From Streptomyces sp. NBC_01463 (GTDB lineage Bacteria; Actinomycetota; Actinomycetes; Streptomycetales; Streptomycetaceae): 64,000 nt of DNA. The notes below the pieces were generated by a model. That model saw only the letters and a program-made list of their open reading frames with translations, did no database searches and had not been told where the DNA came from. The translations under genes were made by a program, and so were the position numbers. Positions 9,356-16,988 of the stretch are shown here, piece by piece. Numbering within the stretch: the first letter of the stretch is position 1; the number at the start of each line of letters is the position of its first letter. The stretch lies in contig CP109468.1 in NCBI GenBank assembly GCA_036227345.1, forward strand, positions 6,944,001 to 7,008,000, read 5' to 3'.

Positions 9356-10246
9356 TCAGCGGAAGGTGTTGCAGTCGGCCATGTCGCCGCTGCGGAAACC
9401 GGTGGTGAACCACTGCTGGCGCTGCGCGGCCGAGCCGTGCGTCCAGGACTCCGGGGTGACCCGGCCCTGGAACTTCTCCTGGATGCGGTCGTCGCCGACC
9501 GAGGCGGCCGCGTCCAGCCCGTCCCGGATGTCCGCCCGGGTGAGCTCGGTGATCAGCGGGCGGCCGGTCGACTCGTCGGGCGTGGTCGTCGCGTGGTTCG
9601 CCCAGACCCCTGCGTAGCAGTCGGCCTGGAGCTCCACCTTCACCGCGTTGCTGTTCTCGCCGGTCCGTCCGTCCTGCGAGCGGGCCAGCGTCCCCATCTG
9701 GTTCTGCACGTGGTGTCCGTACTCGTGCGCGACGACGTACGCCTCGGCGAACGGGCCGCCGCTCGATCCGAACTTGGTCCGCAGCTCGTCGAAGAAGCCC
9801 AGGTCCAGATAGACCTGCCGGTCCCCGGGGCAGTAGAACGGCCCCACGGCCGAGGTCGCCGCGCCGCAGGCCGTGGAGACCCGGTCGGTGAACAGGACCG
9901 TCCGCGCGCCGCCGTACGTGGCGTCGCGCCGCTTGAACTCCTGGTTCCAGTAGTCCTGCACGCTGTTGACCACCGCGACGATCCGGCAGTCGGCCTTGGT
10001 GTTGGCGTCCGCGCCGGTCCGGCACTCCTGCTGGACCTGTGCGGCCGACGAGGCGGTCGCGGTCGTGCCCGAGTCGCCCGAGGAGAGGCCCAGCTGATCG
10101 GGACCGACCCCGAAGAGCAGGCCCAGGATCAGTGCGATGACCCCCGCGATGCCGCCGCCCACGGTGGCTCTGCCGCCGGGGATGCGACTGCCGCGCACGT
10201 CCTTGACCTCGGACGTGTCCAGATCGGCGTCGTCGTCGAACTGCAT
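9356..10246 (-). CDS. Putative neutral zinc metallopeptidase (YpfJ family), membrane-anchored
   Basis: 296 residues. A cytosolic acidic N-terminus ([14 protein letters not shown]) is followed by one transmembrane helix at about 30-48 ([17 protein letters not shown]), placing the catalytic domain outside. The zinc motif HEYGHHVQ is present, as is the family's [18 protein letters not shown] block and an [15 protein letters not shown] segment with likely third ligands. Cysteines in TACGAA, YCPG, DCYAG and DCNTF could form disulfides. The physiological substrate is unknown for the family. Confidence 0.92.
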   Translation of the reverse strand: MQFDDDADLDTSEVKDVRGSRIPGGRATVGGGIAGVIALILGLLFGVGPDQLGLSSGDSGTTATASSAAQVQQECRTGADANTKADCRIVAVVNSVQDYWNQEFKRRDATYGGARTVLFTDRVSTACGAATSAVGPFYCPGDRQVYLDLGFFDELRTKFGSSGGPFAEAYVVAHEYGHHVQNQMGTLARSQDGRTGENSNAVKVELQADCYAGVWANHATTTPDESTGRPLITELTRADIRDGLDAAASVGDDRIQEKFQGRVTPESWTHGSAAQRQQWFTTGFRSGDMADCNTFR

Positions 10247-10430
10247 GGCACCACCCTCTGCTCCGCTCGCGGCTGCCGCACAGCCATGCGCCGAGTATCG
10301 GATAGTTCACACCGCAATGCCCGTTTTTGCTGACGCGGTGGAGCGGCTCGGACGCGCTGGGCGAGCTTTCGGCAACTGCGATGGGGTGCACGCGGAAAAG
10401 CGGTTGGACACCGCCAGTAGACTGGTTCTC

Positions 10431-10463
10431 ATGTCAACCCTCCTTGTGCGTCTGCGTGAGTAG
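10431..10463 (+). CDS. Possible leaderless leader peptide MSTLLVRLRE upstream of the ABC-F gene
   Basis: A ten-codon ORF (ATG TCA ACC CTC CTT GTG CGT CTG CGT GAG, then two stop codons in a row). A good actinomycete -10 hexamer TAGACT lies at 10418-10423, placing the transcription start at or next to the ATG, so the message would be leaderless. Its stop is 65 nt before the ABC-F GTG. Short ORFs of this kind often control antibiotic-resistance ABC-F genes by ribosome-mediated attenuation. That role is inferred here; it is not shown that this peptide is made. Confidence 0.4.
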   Translation: MSTLLVRLRE

Positions 10464-10528
10464 TAGCGGCGTCGAGTCGTGAACCGCCCGCCGTTCCTCC
10501 GCTGTCCATTCCGCCCTGGAGTTTTTCC

Positions 10529-12127
10529 GTGATCACCGCTTCCGGCATCGAGCTGCGCGCCGGCGCCCGCATGCTCATCGAGTCCGCTTCCTTCCGTATC
10601 GCCAAGGGCGACCGCATCGGCCTGGTCGGCCGCAACGGAGCGGGCAAGACCACCCTCACCAAGTGCCTCGCGGGCGAGGGCACCCCCGCCGCCGGCACCA
10701 TCAGCCGCTCCGGCGAGGTCGGCTACCTCCCGCAGGACCCGCGCACCGGCGACCTCGACGTGCTCGCCCGGGACCGCATCCTCTCCGCCCGCGGCCTCGA
10801 CGAGATCCTGCGCAGGATGCGGGAGAACGAGGAGCGGATGGCGAACGGCAAGGGCGCCACCCGCGAGAAGGCCATGAAGAAGTACGAGCGCCTGGAGACG
10901 GAGTTCCTCACCAAGGGCGGATACGCGGCCGAGGCCGAGGCGGCCACCATCGCCGCGGCGCTCAGCCTGCCCGACCGGGTGCTGGGCCAGCCGCTCCACA
11001 CGCTCTCCGGTGGTCAGCGCCGCCGTGTCGAGTTGGCCCGGATCCTCTTCTCGGACGCCGACACCCTGCTCCTCGACGAGCCGACGAACCACCTCGACGC
11101 GGACTCGATCGTCTGGCTGCGCGACTACCTCAAGAGCTACCGCGGCGGCTTCGTCGTGATCTCCCACGATGAAGAGCTGGTCGAGACCGTCGTCAACAAG
11201 GTCTTCTACCTCGACGCCAACCGCTCGCAGATCGACGTCTACAACATGGGCTGGAAGCTCTACAAGCAGCAGCGCGAGGCCGACGAGCGGCGCCGCAAGC
11301 GCGAGCGGCAGAACGCCGAGAAGAAGGCCGCGACCCTCAACGCCCAGGCCGACAAGATGCGCGCCAAGGCCACCAAGACCGTCGCCGCGCAGAACATGGC
11401 CAAGCGCGCCGACCGGCTGCTCTCCGGTCTGGAGGCCGTGCGGGTCTCCGACAAGGTCGCCAAGCTGCGCTTCCCCGACCCCTCGCCGTGCGGCAAGACG
11501 CCGCTGATGGCGGAGGGCCTCTCCAAGTCCTACGGGTCGCTGGAGATCTTCACCGACGTCGACCTCGCGATCGACAAGGGCTCCCGGGTCGTCATCCTCG
11601 GCCTCAACGGTGCCGGCAAGACCACCCTGCTCCGCCTCCTGGGCGGTGCGGAGAAGCCCGACACCGGCGACGTCATCGAGGGCCACGGCCTCAAGCTCGG
11701 CTACTACGCCCAGGAGCACGAGACCCTCGACCCGGACCGCACCGTCCTGGAGAACATGCGCTCGGCCGCGCCCGACCTCGACCTCGTCGCGGTCCGCAAG
11801 ACGCTGGGTTCGTTCCTCTTCTCCGGGGACGACGTCGACAAGCCCGCCGGGGTGCTCTCCGGTGGCGAGAAGACCCGGCTCGCCCTCGCGACGCTGGTGG
11901 TCTCCTCCGCCAACGTGCTCCTGCTCGACGAGCCCACCAACAACCTCGACCCGGCCAGCCGCGAGGAGATCCTCGGCGCGCTGCGCACGTACAAGGGTGC
12001 GGTCGTCCTCGTCACGCACGACGAGGGAGCCGTCGAGGCGCTCCAGCCCGAGCGCATCATCCTGCTGCCCGACGGTGTCGAGGACCTGTGGGGTGCGGAC
12101 TACCGGGACCTGGTCGCGCTGGCCTGA
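10529..12127 (+). CDS. ABC-F family ATP-binding protein (ribosome-associated)
   Basis: 532 residues, two ABC ATPase domains and no membrane segments. Domain 1: Walker A GRNGAGKTT, signature LSGGQRRR, Walker B LLLDEPTNHLD. Linker at about 240-300, highly charged (QQREADERRRKRERQNAEKK), is the interdomain P-site tRNA interaction motif. Domain 2: GLNGAGKTT, LSGGEKTRL, LLLDEPTNNLD. ABC-F proteins bind the ribosome E site, either as translation factors or as antibiotic-resistance factors. The general sequence resembles the housekeeping actinobacterial group, but this cannot be decided here. GTG start; a short possible leader ORF lies upstream. Confidence 0.95.
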   Translation: MITASGIELRAGARMLIESASFRIAKGDRIGLVGRNGAGKTTLTKCLAGEGTPAAGTISRSGEVGYLPQDPRTGDLDVLARDRILSARGLDEILRRMRENEERMANGKGATREKAMKKYERLETEFLTKGGYAAEAEAATIAAALSLPDRVLGQPLHTLSGGQRRRVELARILFSDADTLLLDEPTNHLDADSIVWLRDYLKSYRGGFVVISHDEELVETVVNKVFYLDANRSQIDVYNMGWKLYKQQREADERRRKRERQNAEKKAATLNAQADKMRAKATKTVAAQNMAKRADRLLSGLEAVRVSDKVAKLRFPDPSPCGKTPLMAEGLSKSYGSLEIFTDVDLAIDKGSRVVILGLNGAGKTTLLRLLGGAEKPDTGDVIEGHGLKLGYYAQEHETLDPDRTVLENMRSAAPDLDLVAVRKTLGSFLFSGDDVDKPAGVLSGGEKTRLALATLVVSSANVLLLDEPTNNLDPASREEILGALRTYKGAVVLVTHDEGAVEALQPERIILLPDGVEDLWGADYRDLVALA

Positions 12128-12522
12128 TCCCGTCCGGACGCGGTCCGGGGCCCGCCCCGGCCGCCCGCGGCCGGACCCCGGCTCCGGCTGCCCGCTGAGT
12201 TGATCCAACTCCGCTGGATCATTCGGCCTACGCGTGATCCATCATCTGTGTGAGTGCGTCTCGTACCGCGGCGCGGCACCCGGCAGATAGCTGCCGGGTG
12301 CACCCATAAGAGGCCGCGATCCCCTTGCGGCCCTGACCTGGCCGTTCCTTCGGAGCCGTTCCCCCGCTGCCCCCGCAGCCCCGCGGAATAGGGGATTCCG
12401 GTCATGCCGGCGCCTTCCCGGGGCCCCGATCCGGTTGCACGGACCTTGCCGAATGGGTGGCCAGGACGGCCCCGAGGGGTGATCATGAGAGTCCAGAGCG
12501 CACTTCCCACGAGGAGGCACGG
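12128..12522 (+). promoter_or_regulatory. 395-bp intergenic region upstream of gbn, rich in GATC sites
   Basis: Apart from the hairpin at 12276-12301 no gene is visible. It contains six GATC tetramers (12202, 12217, 12236, 12318, 12428, 12481). Three fall within 38 bp, and the last, in TGATCA, is about 40 nt before the gbn start. Base composition around 12200-12250 is less GC-rich than the flanks. The gene downstream encodes a protein whose homologue is reported to bind GATC, so autoregulation is a reasonable inference. Confidence 0.45.
12276..12301 (+). terminator. Terminator hairpin downstream of the ABC-F gene
   Basis: A perfect 11-bp stem, GCACCCGGCAG and CTGCCGGGTGC, with an ATAG loop, about 150 nt after the ABC-F stop. 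No T-tract follows. Confidence 0.65.
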
Positions 12523-12744
12523 GTGGCCGAGACTCTGAAGAAGGGCAGCCGGGTAACCGGCGCCGCGCGCGACAAGCTCGCGGCAGACCTGAAGAAGAAG
12601 TACGACTCCGGTGCGAGCATCCGGGCGTTGGCCGAGGAAACGGGCCGCTCCTACGGATTCGTTCACCGGATGCTCAGCGAGTCCGGAGTGACGCTGCGGG
12701 GACGCGGCGGCGCGACACGAGGCAAGAAGGCCGCGACGGCCTGA
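12523..12744 (+). CDS. gbn: GATC-binding nucleoid-associated protein (Gbn-like), small HTH protein
   Basis: 73 residues. The body is a helix-turn-helix: LAADLKKKYDSGASIRALAEETGRSYGFVHRMLSESGV, with the recognition helix at GRSYGFVHRML. Both ends are basic (Lys-rich start; C-terminal GRGGATRGKKAATA resembling an AT-hook or Lsr2-like tail). This matches S. coelicolor SCO1839, described as Gbn, a Streptomyces nucleoid-associated protein with a GATC core site that influences development and antibiotic production (recalled). The GTG start follows GGAGGCAC. The next gene, an enoyl-CoA hydratase homologue, matches the S. coelicolor neighbour SCO1838. Confidence 0.88.
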   Translation: MAETLKKGSRVTGAARDKLAADLKKKYDSGASIRALAEETGRSYGFVHRMLSESGVTLRGRGGATRGKKAATA

Positions 12745-12814
12745 CAGCCGTCCGCGGATCGGGGCAGGCCGCAGGACCTGGACCTGTCCCGGGGCTCACC
12801 GGTTTCGGTGGTGG

Positions 12815-12846
12815 CCACCCGGTCGATCGTGCGGTCGACCGGGTGG
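12815..12846 (+). terminator. Terminator hairpin downstream of gbn
   Basis: A perfect 12-bp stem (CCACCCGGTCGA and TCGACCGGGTGG) with an 8-nt loop, 70 nt after the gbn stop and before the next promoter. Confidence 0.75.
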
Positions 12847-12902
12847 TTACTGTTCAGTCACTTAGCTTGATGTGCTGACTGCACCCGATCCGGAGGCGCT
12901 CC

Positions 12903-13694
12903 ATGACCTCGCTCGACTCTGTGCTCGACAAGGACGGCGTACGACTCACCGTCGACGACGCGGTTGCCACGGTGACCCTCACCAATCCGGCCAAGCGCAA
13001 CGCTCAGTCCCCCGCTCTGTGGCGGGCGTTGACAGAGGCCGGTCGGGCCCTGCCCGGCAGTGTGCGGGTCGTCGTGCTGCGCGCCGAAGGTGTGTCCTTC
13101 TCCGCCGGACTCGACCGCCAGGCGTTCACCCCCGAGGGGTTCGACGGTGAGCCGTCGTTCCTCGACATGGGGCGTGGCCCGGAGGCCGAGCTCGACGCGG
13201 TCATCGCCGAGTACCAGGAGGCGTTCACCTGGTGGCGCCGCAACGACATCGTGTCGATCGCGGCCGTCCAGGGGCACGCCATCGGCGCCGGTTTCCAGCT
13301 GGCCCTCGCCTGCGATCTGCGGATCGTCGCCGAGGACGTGCAGTTCGCCATGCGCGAGACCAGCCTCGGACTGGTGCCCGACCTCACCGGCACGCACCCC
13401 CTGGTGCATCTGGTGGGGTACGCACGCGCGCTCGAAATCTGCGCCACGGGCCGCTTCGTGCACGCCGCCGAGGCCGAACGCACCGGCCTGGCCAACCTCG
13501 TGGTGCCCGCCGAGGAGCTCGAAGGAGCCGCCCGCGACCTGGCCGGCGCCCTGATCGCCGCCCCGCGCGACGCCGTCATCGAGACCAAGGCCCTGCTGAG
13601 CGGTGCCGTCTCCCGTCCGTACGAGGAGCAGCGCGCCGCCGAGCGGGCCGCCCAGGGCCGCCGGCTGCGCGACCTCTCCGGCACGCTCGACTGA
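12903..13694 (+). CDS. Enoyl-CoA hydratase/isomerase (crotonase) family protein
   Basis: 263 residues. Crotonase fold with the first oxyanion loop at LRAEGVSFSAGLDR and the second at AVQGHAIGAGFQLALACDLRI. The glutamate-bearing loop reads FAMRETSLGLVPDLTGT; the first catalytic Glu equivalent (RET) is present, and the second is less clear (LVPDLTGT has Asp instead). Activity could thus be isomerase-like or hydratase-like. Candidate roles are fatty-acid beta-oxidation or acyl-CoA modification; no acyl-CoA dehydrogenase or thiolase is adjacent. It is convergent with the following minus-strand gene. Confidence 0.88.
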   Translation: MTSLDSVLDKDGVRLTVDDAVATVTLTNPAKRNAQSPALWRALTEAGRALPGSVRVVVLRAEGVSFSAGLDRQAFTPEGFDGEPSFLDMGRGPEAELDAVIAEYQEAFTWWRRNDIVSIAAVQGHAIGAGFQLALACDLRIVAEDVQFAMRETSLGLVPDLTGTHPLVHLVGYARALEICATGRFVHAAEAERTGLANLVVPAEELEGAARDLAGALIAAPRDAVIETKALLSGAVSRPYEEQRAAERAAQGRRLRDLSGTLD

Positions 13695-13744
13695 CAGCCG
13701 CCGTCATCGGGCTCCGGACACGCCACCCGGGGCCCGGTGCCACG

Positions 13745-14470
13745 TCAGCCTGCGGCCGAACCGTCCGGCCCGGGATCGCCCGTCACCGCCGTGACCAGCA
13801 CCGACACCGGCGGATGCCCGTCCACCGCCTCCGTGACCGCCGCCCGCACCGCGAGAGCCACGTCGAGCGCCCGGTGCGCACCGTCCGTCGCCAGCTCGAC
13901 CCGTACGTGATCCGCGCCCGTGTGCACGGCCGGGCCCAGTACCCGGGTCAGCGTCGCGACCCCCGTCACTCCCACGGCGGCATGACCCGCCGCGTTCTCC
14001 GGCCGGGCCGCGAGCACCGCGTCGGGCTCCGGTTCGGCCCGCTCCGGATCGGTGTCCAGCAACTCCGTCACCTGCAGATCCACCTCGGAGACCACCAGAC
14101 CGAGCCGCCGCGCGGCAGCGGCGAGCAGCGCCGAGCGCAGCGCCGCGGCGGCCACGGGCAGCGGCTGGTCCGCCGTCGCGGCCAGCGTGGCCTCGATCCG
14201 CAGCGGGCCCGGCGGCAGGGCGCTCGGCGGCGGCGGCACCTGCGGGGCGGGGGCCTCCGGTGCGTCGGCCACGCCGATCCGCAGCTCCCCGAGCACCGGG
14301 CCGGACCCGGGACCTCCCACCGCCCGGCGCAGCACGGCGACCGCGGCCCGTTCCGAGATCCAGGCCCCGTCCGCCGGACCGCCCAGAGGGAGCAGTCGGC
14401 CCAGGCCGAGCCGTTGCCGAACCGCAGCCGTCCATCCTTGGGCCCTGTGCGGGCTGTCAGCCGTCGTCAT
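13745..14470 (-). CDS. Unknown protein of the group often labelled 'nucleopolyhedrovirus P10-like' in Streptomyces
   Basis: 241 residues from the ATG at 14470. The N-terminal third has GWTAAVRQRLGLGRLLPLGGPADGAWISERAAVAVLRRAV, followed by a Pro-rich stretch at about 80-100 (APAPQVPPPPSALPPGP). Two similar beta-rich halves follow: RIEATLAATADQPLPVAAAALRSALLAAA and RVELATDGAHRALDVALAVRAAVTEAVDG with SVLVTAVTG. These alpha/beta halves recall Asp23-type domains, and the gene is divergent from an Asp23/AmaP operon, which suggests a shared theme. The database label is not informative, and no function is assigned. Confidence 0.7.
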   Translation of the reverse strand: MTTADSPHRAQGWTAAVRQRLGLGRLLPLGGPADGAWISERAAVAVLRRAVGGPGSGPVLGELRIGVADAPEAPAPQVPPPPSALPPGPLRIEATLAATADQPLPVAAAALRSALLAAAARRLGLVVSEVDLQVTELLDTDPERAEPEPDAVLAARPENAAGHAAVGVTGVATLTRVLGPAVHTGADHVRVELATDGAHRALDVALAVRAAVTEAVDGHPPVSVLVTAVTGDPGPDGSAAG

Positions 14471-14562
14471 CTCCCCAGCCTGCCGCATCCATGGCGCGAG
14501 ACGGGGCAAGCACACTTAATGTGGGCAATGAAGTCCAACCTGCCCCGAAGGGAAGAACGGCG

Positions 14563-15057
14563 ATGACCGAGACCCCACAGCGGAACCGGCCCGAGTACCC
14601 CGACAAGGACTCGACGGGCGGCGACAGCAGGAGCAACCCGCTGACGAAGCGCGGCGGGGGAGACCCCGCCACCCGCGGTCGTACGACGATCGCCGACGGA
14701 GTCGTCGAGAAGATCGCCGGAATGGCGGCGCGCGACGTGGTCGGCGTGCACGCGATGGGCAGTGGACTCTCGCGGACCTTCGGCGCGGTGCGCGACCGGG
14801 TCCCCGGCGGCTCCAAGTCGGTCACCCGGGGCGTCAAGGCCGAGGTCGGCGAGTCCCAGACCGCCCTCGACCTGGAGATCGTCGTCGACTACGGCGTGTC
14901 GATCGCGGATGTCGCCCGTGATGTACGGGAAAACGTTGTCGCGGCGGTCGAGCGCATGACGGGTCTCGAAGTCGTCGAGGTCAACATCGCGGTGAGCGAT
15001 GTGAAGCTGCCCGACGAGGACGACGACGAGGACCAGCCCGAGCCACGTCTCCAGTAA
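14563..15057 (+). CDS. Asp23/Gls24 family envelope stress protein (first copy)
   Basis: 164 residues. The first 40 are hydrophilic and disordered-looking. The Asp23 domain begins at RGRTTIADGVVEKIAGMAARDVVGVHAMGSG and continues through LEIVVDYGVSIADVARDVRENVVAAVERMTGLEVVEVNIAVSDVKLP, the family core. The tail is very acidic (DEDDDEDQPEP). Asp23 proteins are cytosolic and are held at the membrane by AmaP; staphylococcal examples respond to alkaline or envelope stress. First gene of a five-gene operon that also holds a second Asp23-like gene and AmaP. Confidence 0.9.
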   Translation: MTETPQRNRPEYPDKDSTGGDSRSNPLTKRGGGDPATRGRTTIADGVVEKIAGMAARDVVGVHAMGSGLSRTFGAVRDRVPGGSKSVTRGVKAEVGESQTALDLEIVVDYGVSIADVARDVRENVVAAVERMTGLEVVEVNIAVSDVKLPDEDDDEDQPEPRLQ

Positions 15058-15088
15058 GTCTCCCGTCAAAGGCAGTTGAGGAGCGCAG

Positions 15089-15280
15089 ATGAGCATGGCT
15101 GTGGTCGGCATGGTGGCCGGCATGGCGCTCGGTTTCGCCGGGTACTTCGGCGGATTCGGGGCCTTCCTGCTGGTGGCCGCCCTGGGGGCGATCGGCTTCA
15201 TCGCCGGTCGCTTCCTCGACGGTGACCTGGAGCCCGGCGACTTCTTCCGGAGTCGCGAGCGCGGCGACCGACGGCGGTGA
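15089..15280 (+). CDS. Small integral membrane protein (DUF2273-like)
   Basis: 63 residues: one or two hydrophobic helices (MAVVGMVAGMALGFAGYFGGFGAFLLVAALGAIGFIAGRFLDGD) and a charged tail ending RSRERGDRRR. The pattern 'GF..GF..FLL.A.LG.IGF..GR.LDGD' resembles the small membrane proteins that sit next to Asp23 genes in Firmicutes. GAGGAGCGCAG gives a fair ribosome site. The stop overlaps the start of the next gene (GTGA), so translation is coupled. Confidence 0.82.
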   Translation: MSMAVVGMVAGMALGFAGYFGGFGAFLLVAALGAIGFIAGRFLDGDLEPGDFFRSRERGDRRR

Positions 15281-15639
15281 CGGGCGTGCCGGGGGCGGGC
15301 GGCCGGGTCGCCGCAGCGGAGCGTGGGGAGACCAGGATCGCCGACCGGGTCGTCGCGAAGATCGCCGCGCAGGCGGCGAAGGAGGCGGTCGACGCGCCGC
15401 CGACGGACGCCGCTTCGCCGCGCGCCACGGTCACGGTGCACCGTGACACCGCACGCGTACGGGTGAGTCTGGAGCTCGGATATCCCAGCGACATCGGACG
15501 CCAGTGCGGTGCCGTGCGTCGCAGGGTCGCGATGCGGGTAGAGGCGTTGGCGGGGATGGAGGTGCCCGAAGTGGCCGTACAGGTCGAGCGCCTGCACCCC
15601 TCAGGAGCGAGCCTCGCGGCGCAGGGGAGGATCCGATGA
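15277..15639 (+). CDS. Asp23/Gls24 family protein (second, shorter copy)
   Basis: 120 residues from a GTG in a GTGA overlap. Core: GETRIADRVVAKIAAQAAKEAVDA, then ATVTVHRDTARVRVSLELGYPSDIGRQCGAVRRRVAMRVEALAGMEVPEVAVQVERLHP. This is the same beta-alpha-beta pattern as the first copy but with little sequence identity and without the acidic tail, so the two are probably non-interchangeable partners. Overlaps the next gene by ATGA. Confidence 0.85.
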   Translation: MTGVPGAGGRVAAAERGETRIADRVVAKIAAQAAKEAVDAPPTDAASPRATVTVHRDTARVRVSLELGYPSDIGRQCGAVRRRVAMRVEALAGMEVPEVAVQVERLHPSGASLAAQGRIR

Positions 15640-16322
15640 CCGAACCCCAGAACCCGGAACACGGTACGCAGCGACTGCCCACCACCGGGGCGGTGGAACA
15701 CGGCGACGTGCTCGCACTCGACCAGTCGGCGTCGTCCGCGGCGTACGACCCGGTCCCGGCCAAGGAACGGAGCGAGGGCGGAGCGGGCCGATTCTGGTCC
15801 GCCCGGCGCATTCCGGCGGGCATCACGGCCCTCGTGGTCCTCGGCGGCTCCGGGCTGCTCCTCTACGACGTCGCGGCGGTCCGCGCCGACCATCCGGCGA
15901 TGCGGTGGCGCCGCTCGCTGGCCGACGAACTGGCCGAACGGCGGCTGGACGACGTCTGGGTGCTGACGGGCGCCGCGGTCGCGGCGGCGGTCGGCCTGTG
16001 GCTGATCGTCCTCGCCCTCACACCCGGACTCCGCGATCTGCTGCCGATGCGCCGCGACCGCCCGGGCGTACGGGCCGCCCTCGACCGGACCGCGGCGGCC
16101 ATGGTGCTGCGCGACCGGGCCGTGGAGGTGGCCGGTGTGCAGTCCGTCCGGGTCCGGATGGGCCGGAGCAAGGTGGGGGTGCGGGCCGTTTCGCACTTCC
16201 GTGAACTCGACGACGTACGGTCCGATCTGGACACCGTGCTCTCCACCGGCATCAAGGAACTCGGGCTGGCCCGGCCGCCGAGCCTGTCCGTCCATGTCCG
16301 CCGTCCGGCGAAGAAGGGGTGA
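15636..16322 (+). CDS. DUF6286-type membrane protein of the Asp23/AmaP operon
   Basis: 228 residues. Disordered cytosolic N-terminus of about 60 residues, then two transmembrane helices (RRIPAGITALVVLGGSGLLLYDVAAV and DDVWVLTGAAVAAAVGLWLIVLAL). The C-terminal domain RAALDRTAAAMVLRDRAVEVAGVQSVRVRMGRSKVGVRAVSHFRE has the alpha-beta look of AmaP/Asp23-associated domains. The N-terminus overlaps the preceding stop (ATGA) and the C-terminus overlaps the following GTG (GTGA). Function is inferred only from operon membership. Confidence 0.82.
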   Translation: MTEPQNPEHGTQRLPTTGAVEHGDVLALDQSASSAAYDPVPAKERSEGGAGRFWSARRIPAGITALVVLGGSGLLLYDVAAVRADHPAMRWRRSLADELAERRLDDVWVLTGAAVAAAVGLWLIVLALTPGLRDLLPMRRDRPGVRAALDRTAAAMVLRDRAVEVAGVQSVRVRMGRSKVGVRAVSHFRELDDVRSDLDTVLSTGIKELGLARPPSLSVHVRRPAKKG

Positions 16323-16906
16323 GCGGCGTGATCGGGACCGTCAACCGGGTACTGCTCGGCCTCGCCGGACTGGTGCTGGTCTGCGTGGGCGGCGGGGTGC
16401 TGGCCGCGGGGTTCGGCCTTTCCGTGCCGTCCTGGTGGCCCTGGTACGGCAAGAAGGACGTGCTGCTCAGTGAGGCCGACCGGGACCGCTGGCGCTCCGA
16501 GGGCTGGTGGTGGCCGGTGGTGATCGCGGTTCTCGCGGTGCTGGTGGTGCTCGCGCTGTGGTGGCTGCTGGCCCAGTTGCGCCGGGCCCGCCTCGCCGAG
16601 GTGCTCGTGGACAGCGGCGACGGAGAGGGCGCGCTGCTGCGCGGCCGCGCCCTGGAGGGCGTACTCGCCCAGGAGGCGGGCGCCCTGGACGGGGTGGCCC
16701 GTGCCCAGGTCGTCCTGACCGGCCGGCGCAGCGAACCGCAGGCCAGGATCCGGCTGCTGATGGAACCGCACGCGGCCCCCGACGAGGCGCTGGGCAAGCT
16801 CAGCGACGAGGCGCTGGCCCATGCCCGGGACTCCGCCGGGCTGGAGCGGCTGCCGGCCGAGGTGCGGCTGAAGGCGGTCAAGCACCGGGCCGAGCGGGTG
16901 AGCTGA
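16319..16906 (+). CDS. amaP: Alkaline-shock membrane anchor protein AmaP-like
   Basis: 195 residues. Two transmembrane helices: VNRVLLGLAGLVLVCVGGGVLAAGFGL and WWPVVIAVLAVLVVLALWWLLAQLRRARL, with a short extracytoplasmic loop. The cytosolic C-terminal domain (EGALLRGRALEGVLAQEAGALDGVARAQVVLTGRRSEPQARIRLLMEP) fits the AmaP family. In S. aureus AmaP recruits Asp23 to the membrane; here two Asp23 proteins in the same operon are candidate clients. The GTG at 16319 is chosen for the GTGA overlap; GTG at 16328 is an alternative. Ends just before a 20-bp terminator stem. Confidence 0.85.
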   Translation: MSGVIGTVNRVLLGLAGLVLVCVGGGVLAAGFGLSVPSWWPWYGKKDVLLSEADRDRWRSEGWWWPVVIAVLAVLVVLALWWLLAQLRRARLAEVLVDSGDGEGALLRGRALEGVLAQEAGALDGVARAQVVLTGRRSEPQARIRLLMEPHAAPDEALGKLSDEALAHARDSAGLERLPAEVRLKAVKHRAERVS

Positions 16907-16921
16907 CGGGGCTGTACACGA

Positions 16922-16967
16922 CGAGGGAGGGGCCGGACGGCACACACGCCGTCCGGCCCCTCCCTCG
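16922..16967. terminator. Strong bidirectional terminator between amaP and SDR gene
   Basis: A perfect 20-bp stem (left arm begins CGAGGGAGGG, right arm ends CCCTCCCTCG) with an ACACAC loop, sitting between convergent genes. Confidence 0.9.
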
Positions 16968-16988
16968 TGCCGCGTCCGGGCGCGGGGC

